DNA of 21,269 nt from Liolophura sinensis. Taxonomy: Eukaryota > Mollusca > Polyplacophora > Chitonida > Chitonidae. A program made the translations under genes and the position numbers. The DNA lies in NCBI RefSeq assembly GCF_032854445.1, contig NW_027018491.1, forward strand, positions 1 to 21,269. The letters run 5' to 3'. Below the pieces are notes generated by a model. It saw nothing but the letters and a program-made list of their open reading frames with translations. It made no database searches and was not told where the DNA came from. Shown piece after piece: positions 1 to 10,979 of the stretch; the stretch's first letter is position 1; the number at the start of each line of letters is the position of its first letter.

Positions 1-547
1 TTCCACTTTTGCATTTTTGCCTGGTCTTTTTGTTAATTGAAATCGGCTACACTGTACTCTGTACAATCGCGACTGGTCATTACTATATTCAACTTTTGAC
101 TATAAGTTATGTGCCCTTCGGTAGCCCAGAAGACCTGAAATCTTTGGGCCAAGCCCATTTAACTCACCCAGCAATTGTCTTACTTCTAAGTGCAAGACAA
201 TCTCAATGTCTTTATCTACGTGTAGAAAAACCACACCATTTGTACATAAAAAACACAAGGTACTTGATACAGTCTGCTGTAGAAAGTACAACTAAACACT
301 GACCCACATTTTTAAGGTGCCAAAAGATGCAGAATTGGGCAGGCATCGGCAGCTGTTAAAAAATTGCAAATATCCCTGGTTTCCATGGAGTAAGAGCCGT
401 TGCTGGGCACGTGATTATGACATCAATGATCATTGATCTGTCGCTACAGCCAAAAGTATTGGTCGGAGAGCAACGCGGTTTGCACCATTCGATTTCTCGT
501 CACAAAATACGTGGGATTAGCCTCTTACCAGCAGCACTGAACAGTTT
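1..547. repeat. Satellite monomer M1 (class 1, E-like second half)
   Basis: Carries GACCTGAAA, GGGCCAAGCCC, TACATAAAAAACAC, the private variant GCTGTAGAAAG and the palindromic TGATCATTGATCTG cassette. The variants CTGTAGAAAG and CGTGGGATT are shared only with M9, 4,396 bp downstream. One G/C is missing near 339 (TGGGCAGG). The window start cuts exactly at the chosen boundary, so the copy is complete by this definition. Confidence 0.95.
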
Positions 548-1095
548 TTCCACTTTTGCATTTTTACCTGGTCTTTTTGTAATTGAAATCGGCTACACTG
601 TACTCTGTACAATCGCGACTGGTCATTACTATATTCAACTTTTGACTATAAGTTATGTGCCCTTCGGTAGCCCAGAAGACCTGAAATCTTTGGGCTAAGC
701 CCATTTAACTCACCCAGCAATTGCCTTACTTCTAAGTGCAAGACAATCTCAATGTCTTTATCTACGTGTAGAAAAACCACACCATTTGTACGTGAAAAAC
801 ACAAGGTACTTGATACAGTCTGCTGTAAAAAGTACAACTGAACACTAACCCACTTCAGTAAGGTGCCAAAAGATGCGGAATTGAGCCAGGCATCGGCAGC
901 TGTTGAAAAATTGCAAATTTCCCTGGTTTCCATGGAGTAAGAGCCGTTGCTGGGCACGTGATTATGACATAAATGATCATTCAATTGTCGCTACAGCCAA
1001 AAGTATTGGTCGGAGAGCAACGCGGATTGCACCATTCGATTTCTCGTCACAAAATACGTCGGATTAGGCTCTTACTAGTAGCACTGGAACAGTTT
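548..1095. repeat. Satellite monomer M2 (class 2, subtype F)
   Basis: Shows CTAACCC, TTCAGTAAGG, CGGAATTGAG, ATAAATGATCATTC, GCGGATTGC and TTAGGCTCTTACTAGTAG, which define subtype F. One T is missing near 582 (TTGTAATTG). Closest relatives by shared variants are M5 and M12. Confidence 0.95.
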
Positions 1096-1644
1096 TTCCA
1101 CTTTTGCATTTTTGCCTGGTCTTTTTGTTAATTGAAATCGGCTACACTGTACTCTGTACAATCGCGACTGGTCATTACTATATTCAACTTTTGACTATAA
1201 GTTATGTGCCCTTCGGTAGCCCAGAAAACCTGAAATCTTTGGGCCAAGCCCATTTAACTCACCCAGCAATTGCCTTACTTCTAAGTCCAAGACAATCTCA
1301 ATGTCTTTATCTACGTGTAGAAAAACCACACCATTTGTACATAAAAACCGCAAGGTACTTGATACAGTCTGTTGTGAAAAGTACAACTAAACACTGACCC
1401 ACATTTTTAAGGTGCCAAAAGATGCAGAATTGGGCCAGGCATCGGCAGCTGTTAAAAAATTGCAAATATCCCTGGTTTCCATGGAGTAAGAGCCGTTGCT
1501 GGGCACGTGATTATGACATCAATGATCAATCAATTGTCGCTACAGCCAAAAGTATTGGTCGGAGAGCAACGCGGTTTGCACCATTCGATTTCTCGTCACA
1601 AAATACGTCGGATTAGTCTCTTCCCAGCAGCACTGGAACAGTTT
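1096..1644. repeat. Satellite monomer M3 (class 1, subtype C-like)
   Basis: Has AAAACCTGAAA, AACCGCAAGG, GTTGTGAAAAG and the ATCAATGATCAATCAATTG cassette typical of subtype C. The AAAACCTG variant is shared with M6. The end reads TCTCTTCCCAGC, which is private to this copy. Confidence 0.95.
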
Positions 1645-2197
1645 TTCCACTTTTGCATTTTTACCTGGTCTTTTTTGTTAATTGAAATCGGCTACACTGT
1701 ACTCTGTACAATCGCGACTGGTCATTACTATATTCAACTTTTGACTATAAGTTATGTGCCCTTCGGTAGCCCAAAAGACCTGAAAACTTTGGGCCAAGCC
1801 CATTTAACTCACCCAGCAATTGTCTTACTTCTAAGTCCAAGACAATCTCAATGTCTTTATCTACGTGTAGAAAAACCACACCATTTGTACGTGAAAAAAC
1901 ACAAGGTACTTGATACAGTCTGCTGTAAAAAGTACAACTGAACACTGACCCACTTCAGTAAGGTGCCAAAAGATGCGGAATTGAGCCAGGCATACGGCAG
2001 CTGTTGAAAAATTGCAAATTTCCCTGGTTTCCATGGAGTAAGAGAAGTTGCTGGGCACGTGATGATGACATAAATGATCATTCAATTGTATCTACAGCCA
2101 AAAGTATTGGTCGGAGAGCAACGCGGTTTGCACCATTCGATTTGTCGTCACAAAATACGTCAGATTAGCCTCTTACCAGCAGCACTGGAACAGTTTT
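1645..2197. repeat. Satellite monomer M4 (class 2, diverged)
   Basis: At 553 bp it is among the longest copies. Extra bases include CTTTTTTG near 1,671, GAAAAAACAC near 1,893 and CATACGGC near 1,990. Private substitutions include GAGAAGTTG, GTGATGATG and TTGTATCTAC. TTCAGTAAGG and CGGAATTGAG place it in class 2, but it fits no hexamer subtype well. Confidence 0.95.
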
Positions 2198-2746
2198 TTC
2201 CACTTTTGCATTTTTGCCTGGTCTTTTTGTTAATTGAAACTGGCTACACTGCACTCTGTACAATCGCGACTGGTCATTACTATATTCAACTTTTGACTAT
2301 AAGTTATGTGCCCTTCGGTAGCCCAGAAGACCTGAAATCTTTGGGCTAAGCCCATTTAACTCACCCAGCAATTGCCTTACTTCTAAGTGCGAGACAATCT
2401 CAATGTCTTTATCTACGTGTAGAAAAACCACACCATTTGTACGTGAAAAACACAAGGTACTTGATACAGTCTGCTGTAAAAAGTACAACTGAACACTAAC
2501 CCACTTCAGTAAGGTGCCAAAAGATGCGGAATTGAGCCAGGCATCGGCAGCTGTTGAAAAATTGCAAATTTCCCTGGTTTCCATGGAGTAAGAGCCGTTG
2601 CTGGGCACGTGATTATGACATAAATGATCATTCAATTGTCGCTACAGCCAAAAGTATTGGTCGGAGAGCAACGCGGATTGCACCATTCGATTTCTCGTCA
2701 CAAAATACGTCGGATTAGGCTCTTACTAGTAGCACTGGAACAGTTT
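2198..2746. repeat. Satellite monomer M5 (class 2, subtype F)
   Basis: The second half matches M2 (CTAACCC, GCGGATTGC, TTAGGCTCTTACTAG). The first half carries the rare AAACTGGC and CTGCACTCTG changes inside the otherwise invariant core. The CTGCACTCTG change recurs only in M12. Confidence 0.95.
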
Positions 2747-3297
2747 TTCCACTTTTGCATTTTTGGCCTGGTCTTTTTGTTAATTTGAAATCGGCTACAC
2801 TGTACTCTGTACAATCGCGACTGGTCATTACTATATTCAACTTTTGACTATAAGTTATGTGCCCTTCGGTAGCCCAGAAAACCTGAAATCTTTGGGCCAA
2901 GCCCATTTAACTCACCCAGCAATTGCCTTACTTCTAAGTCCAAGACAATCTCAATGTCTTTATCTACGTGTAGAAAAACCACACCATTTGTACATAAAAC
3001 CACAAGGTACTTGATACAGTCTGCTGTAAAAAGTACAACTAAACACTGACCCACATTTTTAAGGTGCCAAAAGATGCAGAATTGGGCCAGGCATCGGCAG
3101 CTGTTAAAAAATTGCAAATATTCCTGGTTTCCATGGAGTAAGAGCCGTTGCTGGGCACGTGATTATGACATCAATGATCAATCAATTGTCGCTACAGCCA
3201 AAAGTATTGGTCGGAGAGCCAACGCGGTTTGCACCATTCGATTTCTCGTCACAAAATACGTCGGATTAGCCTCTTACCAGAAGCAGTGGAACAGTTT
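2747..3297. repeat. Satellite monomer M6 (class 1, subtype C)
   Basis: AAAACCTGAAA links it to M3. ATCAATCAATTG and ACCAGAAGCA are C signatures. Single-base insertions occur near 2,765 (TTGGCC), 2,785 (AATTTGAAA) and 3,219 (GAGCCAACG). With M7 and M8 it preserves the C-D-E order seen again at 8233, 11529 and 19769. Confidence 0.95.
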
Positions 3298-3847
3298 TTC
3301 CACTTTTGCATTTTTGCCTGGTCTTTTTGTTAATTAAAATCGGCTACACTGTACTCTGTACAATCGCGACTGGTCATTACTATATTCAACTTTTGACTAT
3401 AAGTTATGTGCCCTTCGGTAGCCCAGAAGACGTCAAATCTTTGGGCCAAGCCCATTTAACTCACCCAGCAATTGCATTACTTCTAAGTGCAAGACAATCT
3501 CAATGTCTTTATCTACGTAGAGAAAAACTACACCATTTGTACGTGAAAACCACAAGGTACTTGATACAGTCTGCTGTAAAAAGTACAACTGAACACTGAC
3601 CCACTTCAGTAAGGTGCCAAAAAATGCGGAATTGAGCCAGGCATCGGCAGCTGTTGAAAAATTGCAAATTTCCCTGGTTTCCATGGAGTAAGAGCCGTTG
3701 CTGGGCACGTGATTATGACATAAATGATCATTCAATTGTCACTACAGCCAAAAGTATTGGTCGGAGAGCAACGCGGTTTGCACCATTCGATTTTCTCGTC
3801 ACAAAATACGTAGGATTAGCCTCTTACCAGCAGCACTGGAACAGTTT
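3298..3847. repeat. Satellite monomer M7 (class 2, subtype D-like)
   Basis: AAAACTACACC, GAAAACCACAAGG and CAATTGTCACT are D signatures, although CACCGAGC is absent. Private changes are TACGTAGAGAAA, which breaks the small TCTACGTGTAGA inverted repeat, and AAAAAATGCGG. Confidence 0.93.
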
Positions 3848-4396
3848 TTCCACTTTTGCATTTTTGCCTGGTCTTTCTGTTAATTGAAATCGGCTACACT
3901 GTACTCTGTACAATCCCGACTGGTCATTACTATATTCAACTTTTGACTATAAGTTATGTGCCCTTCGGTAGCCCAGAAGACGTCAAATCTTTCGGCTAAG
4001 CCCATTTAACTCACCCAGCAATTGTCTTACTTCTAAGTGCAAGACAATCTCAATGTCCTTTATCTACGTGTAGAAAAACCAGACCTTTTGTACATAAAAA
4101 ACACAAGGTACTTGATACAGTCTGCTGTAAAAAGTACAACTAAACACTGACCCATATTTATAAGGTGCCAAAGATGTGGAATTGGGCCAGGCATCGGCAG
4201 CTGTTGAAAAATTGCAAATATCCCTGGTTTCCATGGAGTAAGAGCCGTTGCTGGGCACGTGATTATGACATCAATGATCATTGATCTGTCGCTACAGCCA
4301 AAAGTATTGGTCGGAGAGCAACGCGGTTTGCACCATTCGATTTCTCGTCACAAAATACGTCGGATTAGGCTCTTTCTAGTAGCACTGGAACAGTTT
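3848..4396. repeat. Satellite monomer M8 (class 1, E/F chimera)
   Basis: CGTCAAATCTTTCGG, CATATTTATAAGG and the palindromic TTGATCTG cassette resemble E and B variants, while the end (TTAGGCTCTTTCTAGTAG) is F-like. The core carries AATCCCGAC. Several single-base indels are present (CCTTTATC, CCAAAGATG). Confidence 0.93.
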
Positions 4397-4944
4397 TTCC
4401 ACTTTTGCATTTTTGCCTGGTCTTTTTGTTAATTGAAATCGGCTTACACTGTACTCTGTACAATCGCGACTGGTCATTACTATATTCAACTTTTGACTAT
4501 AAGTTATGTGCCCTTCGGTAGCCCAGAAGACCTGAAATCTTTGGGCCAAGCCCATTTAACTCACCCAGCAATTGTCTTACTTCTAAGTGCAAGACAATCT
4601 CAATGTCTTTATCTACGTGTAGAAAAACCACACCATTTGTACATAAAAAACACAAGGTACTTGATACAGTCTGCTGTAGAAAGTACAACTAAACACTGAC
4701 CCACATTTTTAAGGTGCCAAAAGATGCAGAATTGGGCCAGGCATCGGCAGCTGTTAAAAAATTGCAAATATCCATGGTTTCCATGGAGTAAGAGCCGTTG
4801 CTGGCACGTGATTATGACATCAATGATCATTGATCTGTCGCTACAGCCAAAAGTATTGGTCGGAGAGCAACGCGGTTTGCACATTCGATTTCTCGTCACA
4901 AAATACGTGGGATTAGCCTCTTACCAGCAGCACTGGAACAGTTT
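4397..4944. repeat. Satellite monomer M9 (class 1, sister of M1)
   Basis: Shares CTGTAGAAAG and CGTGGGATT with M1 and no other copy, placing a block relation at 4,396 bp (eight monomers). It differs by GGCTTACAC (extra T), TATCCATGG, CTGGCACG (missing G) and TGCACATTC (missing C). Confidence 0.95.
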
Positions 4945-5492
4945 TTCCACTTTTGCATTTTTACCTGGTCTTTTTGTTAATTGAAATCGGCTACACTGTA
5001 CTCTGTACAATCGCGACTGGTCATTACTATATTCAACTTTTGATTATAAGTTATGTGCCCTTCGGTAACCCAGAAGACGTCAAACCTTTGGGCTAAGCCC
5101 ATTTAACTCACCCAGCAATTGTCTTACTTCTAAGTCCAAGACAATCTCAATGTCTTTATCTACGTGTAGAAAAAACCAGACCATTTGTACATAAAAAACA
5201 CAAGGTACTTGATACAGTCTGCTGTGAAAAGTACAACTAAACACTGACCCACATTTATAAGGTGCAAAAGATGCGGAATTGAGCCAGGCATCGGCAGCTG
5301 TTGAAAAATTGCAAATTTCCCTGGTTTCCATGGAGTAAGAGCCGTTGCTGGTCACGTGATTATGACATCAATGATCATTCAATTGTCACTACAGCCAAAA
5401 GTATTGGTCGGAGAGCAACGCGTTTACACCATTCGATTTCTCGTCACAAAATACGTCGGATTAGCCTCTTACCAGCAGCACTGGAACAGTTT
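4945..5492. repeat. Satellite monomer M10 (mixed class)
   Basis: This is the one clear class hybrid: ACATTTATAAGG (class 1) is joined to CGGAATTGAG (class 2). The regulatory-like cassette is also mixed (ATCAATGATCATTCAATTG). The core has GTAACCC, and GTCACGTG replaces GGCACGTG. Confidence 0.93.
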
Positions 5493-6036
5493 TTCCACCT
5501 TTCCATTTTTACCTGGTATTTTTGTTAATTGAAATCGGCTACACTGTACTCTGTACAATCGCGACTGGTCATTACTATATTCAACTTTTGACTATAAGTT
5601 ATGTGCCCTTCGGTAGCCCAGAAGACGTCAAATCTTTGGGCTAAGCCATTTAACCTCACCAGCAAGTGTCTTACTTCTAAGTCCAAGACAATCTCAATGT
5701 CTTTATCTACGTGTAGAAAAACCAGACATTTGTACATAAAAAACACAAGGTACTTGATACAGTGTGCTGTAAAAAGTACAACTAAACACTGACCCACATT
5801 TATAAGGTGCTAAAAGATGTGGAATTGGGCCAGGCATCGGCAGCTGTTAAAAAATTGCAATATCCCTGGTTTCCATGGAGTAAGAGCCGTTGCTGGGCAC
5901 GTGATTATGACATCAATGATCATTGATCTGTCGCTACAGCCAAAAGTATTGTCGGAGAGCAACGCGGTTTGCACCATTCGATTTCTCGTCACAAAATACG
6001 TCGGATTAGCCTCTTACCAGCAGCACTGAACAGTTT
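5493..6036. repeat. Satellite monomer M11 (class 1, E-like, shortest copy)
   Basis: At 544 bp it is the shortest complete copy, with several single-base losses (GTTAAAAAATTGCAATATCC, GTATTGTCGG, CACTGAAC) and rearranged single bases around 5,646-5,665. TATTTATAAGG-type spacing and TTGATCTG are E-like. Confidence 0.93.
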
Positions 6037-6585
6037 TTCCACTTTTGCATTTTTGCTTCGTCTTTTTATTAATTGAAACCGGCTACACTGCACTCTGTAC
6101 AATCGCGACTGGTCATTACTATATTCAAATTTTGACTATAAGTTATGTGCCCTTCGGTAGCCCAGAAGACCTGAAATCTTTGGGCTAAGCCCATTTAACT
6201 CACCCAGCAATTGCCTTACTTCTAAGTGCAAGACAATCTCAATGTCTTTATCTACGTGTAGAAAAACCACACCATTTGTACGTGAAAAACACAAGGTACT
6301 TGATACAGTCTGCTGTAAAAAGTACAACTGAACACTAACCCACTTCAGTAAGGTGCCAAAAGATGCGGAATTGAGCCAGGCATCGGCAGCTGTTGAAAAA
6401 TTGCAAATTTTCCTGGTTTCCATGGAGTAAGAGCCGTTGCTACGCACGTGAATATGACATAAATGATCATTCAATTGTCGCTACAGCCAAAAGTATTGGT
6501 CGGAGAGCAACGCGGATTGCACCATTCGATTTCTGGTCACAAAATACGTCGGATTAGGCTCTTACTAGTAGCACTGGAACAGTTT
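6037..6585. repeat. Satellite monomer M12 (class 2, subtype F)
   Basis: GCTTCGTC (shared with M19), CTAACCC, CTACGCACGTG, TCTGGTCAC and TTAGGCTCTTACTAG define F. AAACCGGC and CTGCACTCTG in the core link it to M5. Private: CAAATTTTG and GTGAATATG. Confidence 0.95.
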
Positions 6586-7134
6586 TTCCACTTTTGCATT
6601 TTTACCTGGTCTTTTTGTTAATTGAAATCGGCTACACTGTACTCTGTACAATCGCGACTGGTCATTACTATATTCAACTTTTGACTATAAGTTATGTGCC
6701 CTTCGGTAGCCCAGAAGATGTCAAATCTTTGGGCCAAGCCCATTTAACTCACCCAGCAATTGCCTTACTTCTAAGTGCAAGACAATCTCAATGTCTTTAT
6801 CTACGTGTAGAAAAACCACACCATTTGTACGTGAAAAACACAAGGTACTTGATACAGTCTGCTGTAAAAAGTACAACTGAACACTGACCCACTTCAGTAA
6901 GGTGCCAAAAGATGCGGAATTGAGCCAGGCATCGGCAGCTGTTGAAAAATTGCAAATTTCCCTGGTTTCCATGGAGTAAGAGCCGTTGCTGGGCACGTGA
7001 TTATGACATAAATGATCATTCAATTGTCGCTACAGCCAAAAGTATTGGTCGGAGAGCAACGCGGATTGCACCATTCGATTTCTGGTCACAAAATACGTCG
7101 GATTAGGGTCTTACTAGTAGCACTGGAACAGTTT
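6586..7134. repeat. Satellite monomer M13 (class 2, A/F hybrid)
   Basis: The first part reads like A (GATGTCAAATC, GGGCCAAGCCC), the rest like F (TTCAGTAAGG, GCGGATTGC, TCTGGTCAC). It retains GGGCACGTG and not CTACGCACGTG, and ends TTAGGGTCTTACTAG. It starts the stretch in which the two classes alternate strictly. Confidence 0.94.
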
Positions 7135-7683
7135 TTCCACTTTTGCATTTTTACCTGGTCTTTTTGTTAATTGAAATCGGCTACACTGTACTCTGTACAA
7201 TCGCGACTGGTCATTACTATATTCAACTTTTGACTATAAGTTATGTGCCCTTCGGTAGCCCAGAAGACGTCAAATCTTTGGGCCAAGCCCATTTAACTCA
7301 CCCAGCAATTGCCTTACTTCTAAGTCCAAGACAATCTCAATGTCTTTATCTACGTGTAGAAAAACCACACCATTTGTTCATAAAAACCACAAGGTACTTG
7401 ATACAGTCTGCTGTAAAAAGTACAACTAAACACTGACCCAAATTTTTAAGGTGCCAAAAGATGCAGAATTGGGCCAGGCAACGACAGCTGTTGAAAAATT
7501 GCAAATTTCCCTGGTTTCCATGGAGTAAGAGCCGTTGCTGGGCACGTGATTATGACATAAATTATCATTCAATTGTCACTACAGCCAAAAGTATTGGTCG
7601 GAGAGCAACGCGGTTTGCACCATTCGATTTCTCGTCACAAAATACGTCGGATTAGCCTCTTACCAGCAGCACTGGAACAGTTT
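7135..7683. repeat. Satellite monomer M14 (class 1, subtype A)
   Basis: Defines A: TTGTTCATAAAAACC, CCCAAATTTTTAAGG, CAACGACAGCTG, ATAAATTATCATTC and CAATTGTCACT. Its counterpart M20 differs mainly at AAGTCCAAG against AAGTGCAAG. Confidence 0.95.
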
Positions 7684-8232
7684 TTCCACTTTTGCATTTT
7701 TACCTGGTCTTTTTGTTAATTGAAATCGGCTACATTGTACTCTGTACAATCGCGACTGGTCATTACTATATTCAACTTTTGACTATAAGTTATGTGCCCT
7801 TCGGTAGCCCAGAAGACGTCAAATCTTTCGGCTAAGCCCATTTAACTCACCCAGCAATTGTCTTACTTCTAAGTCCAAGACAATCTCAATGTCTTTATCT
7901 ACGTGTAGAAAAACCACACCATTTGTACGTGAAAAACACAAGGTACTTGATACAGTCTGCTGTAAAAGGTACAACTGAACACTGACCCACTTCAGTAAGG
8001 TGCCAAAAGATGCGGAATTGAGCCAGGCATCAGCAGCTGTTGAAAAATTGCAAATTTCCCTGGTTTCCATGGAGTAAGAGCCGTTGCTACGCACGTGATT
8101 ATGACATAAATGATCATTCAATTGTCGCTACAGCCAAAAGTATTGGTCGGAGAGAAACGCGGATTGCACCATTCGATTTCTGGTCACAAAATACGTCGGA
8201 TTAGGCTCTTACTAGTAGCACTGGAACAGTTT
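7684..8232. repeat. Satellite monomer M15 (class 2, subtype B)
   Basis: Defines B: TTTCGGCTAAG, AAAAGGTACAACTGA, CTACGCACGTG, GAGAGAAACG, GCGGATTGC and TCTGGTCAC. Private: CTACATTGTAC and CATCAGCAG. Confidence 0.95.
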
Positions 8233-8781
8233 TTCCACTTTTGCATTTTTACCTGGTCTTTTTGTTAATTGAAATCGGCTACACTGTACTCTGTACAATC
8301 GCGACTGGTCATTACTATATTCAACTTTTGATTATAAGTTATGTGCCCTTCGGTAGCCCAGAAGACTTCAAATCTTTGGGCCAAGCCCATTTAACTCACC
8401 CAGCAATTGCCTTACTTCTAAGTGCAAGACAATCTCAATGTCTTTATCTACGTGTAGAAAAACCACACCATTTGTTCATAAAAACCACAAGGAACTTGAT
8501 ACAGTCTGCTGTAAAAAGTACAACTAAACACTGACCCAAATTTTTAAGGTGCCAAAAGATGCAGAATTGGGCCAGGCATCGGCAGCTGTTAAAAAATTGC
8601 AAAAATCCCTGGTTTCCATGGAGTAAGAGCCGTTGCTGGGCACGTGATTATGACATCAATAATCAATCAATTGTCGCTACAGCCAAAAGTATTGGTCGGA
8701 GAGCAACGCGGTTTGCACCATTCGATTTCTCGTCACAAAATACGTCGGATTAGCCTCTTACCAGAAGCACTGGAACAGTTT
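8233..8781. repeat. Satellite monomer M16 (class 1, subtype C)
   Basis: Defines C: TGATTATAAG, CCCAAATTTTTAAGG, ATCAATCAATTG and ACCAGAAGCACTGG. Private: GACTTCAAATC, AAGGAACTTG and ATCAATAATC. Confidence 0.95.
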
Positions 8782-9329
8782 TTCCACTTTTGCATTTTTG
8801 CCTGGTCTTTTTGTTAATTGAAATCGGCTACACTGTACTCTGTACAATCGCGACTGGTCATTACTATATTCAACTTTTGACTATAAGTTATGTGCCCTTC
8901 GGTAGCCCAGAAGACGTCAAATCTTTGGGCCAAGCCCATTTAACTCACCGAGCAATTGCCTTACTTCTAAGTTCAAGACAATCTCAATGTGTTTATCTAC
9001 GTGTAGAAAAACTACACCATTTGTACGTGAAAACCACAAGGTACTTGATACAGTCTGCTGTAAAAAGTACAACTCAACACTGACCCACTTCAGTAAGGTG
9101 CCAAAAGATGCGGAATTGAGCCAGGCATCGGCAGCTGTTAAAAAATTGCAAATTTCCCTGGTTTCCATGGAGTAAGAGCCGTTGCTGGGCACGTGATTAT
9201 GACATAATTATCATTCAATTGTCACTACAGCCAAAAGTATTGGTCGGAGAGCAACGCGGTTTGCACCATTCGATTTCTCGTCACAAAATACGTCGGATTA
9301 GCCTCTTACCAGCAGCACTGGAACATTTT
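8782..9329. repeat. Satellite monomer M17 (class 2, subtype D)
   Basis: Defines D: CACCGAGCAATTG, AAGTTCAAG, AAAACTACACC, CAACTCAACAC and the terminal GGAACATTTTTTCC. One base is missing near 9,207 (ACATAATTATC). Confidence 0.95.
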
Positions 9330-9879
9330 TTCCACTTTTGCAGTTTTTACCTAGTCTTTTTGTTAATTGAAATCGGCTACACTGTACTCTGTACAATCGC
9401 GACTGGTCATTACTATATTCAACTTTTGACTATAAGTTATGTGCCCTTCGGTAGCCCAGAAGACGTCAAATCTATCGGCTAAGCCCATTCAACTCACCCA
9501 GCAATTGTCTTACTTCTAAGTCCAAGACAATCTCAATGTCTTTATCTACGTGTAGAAAAACCAGACCATTTGTAGATAATAAACACAAGGTACTTGATAC
9601 AGTCTGCTGTGAAAAGTACAACTAAACACTGACCCACATTTATAAGGTGCCAAAAGATGCAGAATTGGGCCAGGCATCGGCAGCTGTTAAAAAATTGCAA
9701 ATATCCATGGTTTCCATGGAGTAAGAGCCGTTGCTGGGCACGTGATTATGACATCAATGATCATTGATCTGTCGCTACAGCCAAAAGTATTGGTCGGAGA
9801 GCAACGCGGTTTGCACCATTCGATTTCTCGTCACAAAATACGTCGGATTAGCCTCTTACTAGTAGCACTGGAACAGTTT
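9330..9879. repeat. Satellite monomer M18 (class 1, subtype E)
   Basis: Defines E: TTGCAGTTTTTACC (one base longer), TCTATCGGCTAAG, CATTCAACTC, CTGTGAAAAG, ACATTTATAAGG, TATCCATGGTTTCCATGG and the perfect palindrome ATCAATGATCATTGAT. Private: GTAGATAATAAAC. Confidence 0.95.
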
Positions 9880-10430
9880 TTCCACTTTTGCATTTTTGCT
9901 TCGTCCTTTTTGTTAATTGAAATCGGCTACACTGTACTCTGTACAATCGCGACTGGTCATTACTATATTCAACTTTTGACTATAAGTTATGTGCCCTTCG
10001 GTAGCCCAGAACACGTCAAATCTTTCGGCTCAGCCCATTTAACTCACCCAGCAATTGTCTTACTTCTATGTCCAAGACAATCGCAATGTCTTTATCTACG
10101 TGTAGAAAAACCACACCATTTGTACGTGAAAAACACAAGGTACTTGATACAGTCTGCTGTAAAAAGTACAACTGAACACTAACCCACTTCAGTAAGGTGC
10201 CAAAAGATGCGGAATTGAGCCAGGCATCGGCAGCTGTTGAAAAATTGCAAATTTCCCTGGTTTCCATGGAGTAAGAGCCGTTGCTACGCACGTGATTATG
10301 ACATAAATGATCATTCAATTGTCGCTACAGCCAAAAGTATTGGTCGGAGAGCAACGCGGATTGCACCATTCGATTTCTGGTCACAAAATACGTCGGATTA
10401 GGCTCTTACTAGTAGCACTGGAACAGTTTT
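9880..10430. repeat. Satellite monomer M19 (class 2, subtype F)
   Basis: GCTTCGTCC, CTAACCC, CTACGCACGTG and TTAGGCTCTTACTAG mark F. TTTCGGCTCAGCC changes the usual TAA in this frame to TCA. Together with a continuous frame from the previous copy, it gives a 146-codon open frame (9742-10182), which I judge non-coding. Confidence 0.95.
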
Positions 10431-10979
10431 TTCCACTTTTGCATTTTTACCTGGTCTTTTTGTTAATTGAAATCGGCTACACTGTACTCTGTACAATCGC
10501 GACTGGTCATTACTATATTCAACTTTTGACTATAAGTTATGTGCCCTTCGGTAGCCCAGAAGACGTCAAATCTTTGGGCCAAGCCCATTTAACTCACCCA
10601 GCAATTGCCTTACTTCTAAGTGCAAGACAATCTCAATGTCTTTATCTACGTGTAGAAAAACCACACCATTTGTTCATAAAAACCACAAGGTACTTGATAC
10701 AGTCTGCTGTAAAAAGTACAACTAAACACTGACCCAAATTTTTAAGGTGCCAAAAGATGCAGAATTGGGCCAGGCAACGACAGCTGTTGAAAAATTGCAA
10801 ATTTCCCTGGTTTCCATGGAGTAAGAGCCGTTGCTGGGCACGTGATTATGACATAAATTATCATTCAATTGTCACTACAGCCAAAAGTATTGGTCGGAGA
10901 GCAACGCGGTTTGCACCATTCGATTTCTCGTCACAAAATACGTCGGATTAGCCTCTTACCAGCAGCACTGGAACAGTTT
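10431..10979. repeat. Satellite monomer M20 (class 1, subtype A)
   Basis: Repeats the A signature of M14 exactly 3,296 bp downstream (TTGTTCATAAAAACC, CAACGACAG, ATAAATTATC). Confidence 0.95.

Larger units (their letters stand above)
548..3297. repeat. Older three-monomer (~1,650-bp) tandem duplication
   Basis: M2-M3 and M5-M6 share subtype-specific variants at an offset of 1,650-1,651 bp: CTAACCC with TTAGGCTCTTACTAG in M2 and M5, then the otherwise rare AAAACCTGAAA and ATCAATCAATTG in M3 and M6. Several substitutions and single-base indels separate the copies, so this event looks older than the 2,747-bp duplication on the right. Confidence 0.65.
7135..10430. repeat. Hexameric higher-order repeat unit A-B-C-D-E-F, copy 1
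   Basis: Six consecutive monomers (M14-M19) each carry a different diagnostic variant set. A: CAACGACAG with ATAAATTATC. B: TTTCGGCTAAG, AAAGGTAC and CTACGCACGTG. C: TGATTATAAG with ATCAATCAATTG. D: CACCGAGC with AAAACTACACC. E: GCAGTTTTTAC, TATCGGCTAAG, ATTTATAAGG and TGATCTG. F: GCTTCGTC, CTAACCC and TTAGGCTCTTACTAG. The next unit begins 3,296 bp later with the same order, which defines a higher-order repeat rather than a uniform monomer array. Confidence 0.85.

Noticed and set aside
1645-2197. M4 as an inserted foreign monomer
   Set aside because: Its extra bases are scattered single-base changes and it aligns to the monomer throughout.
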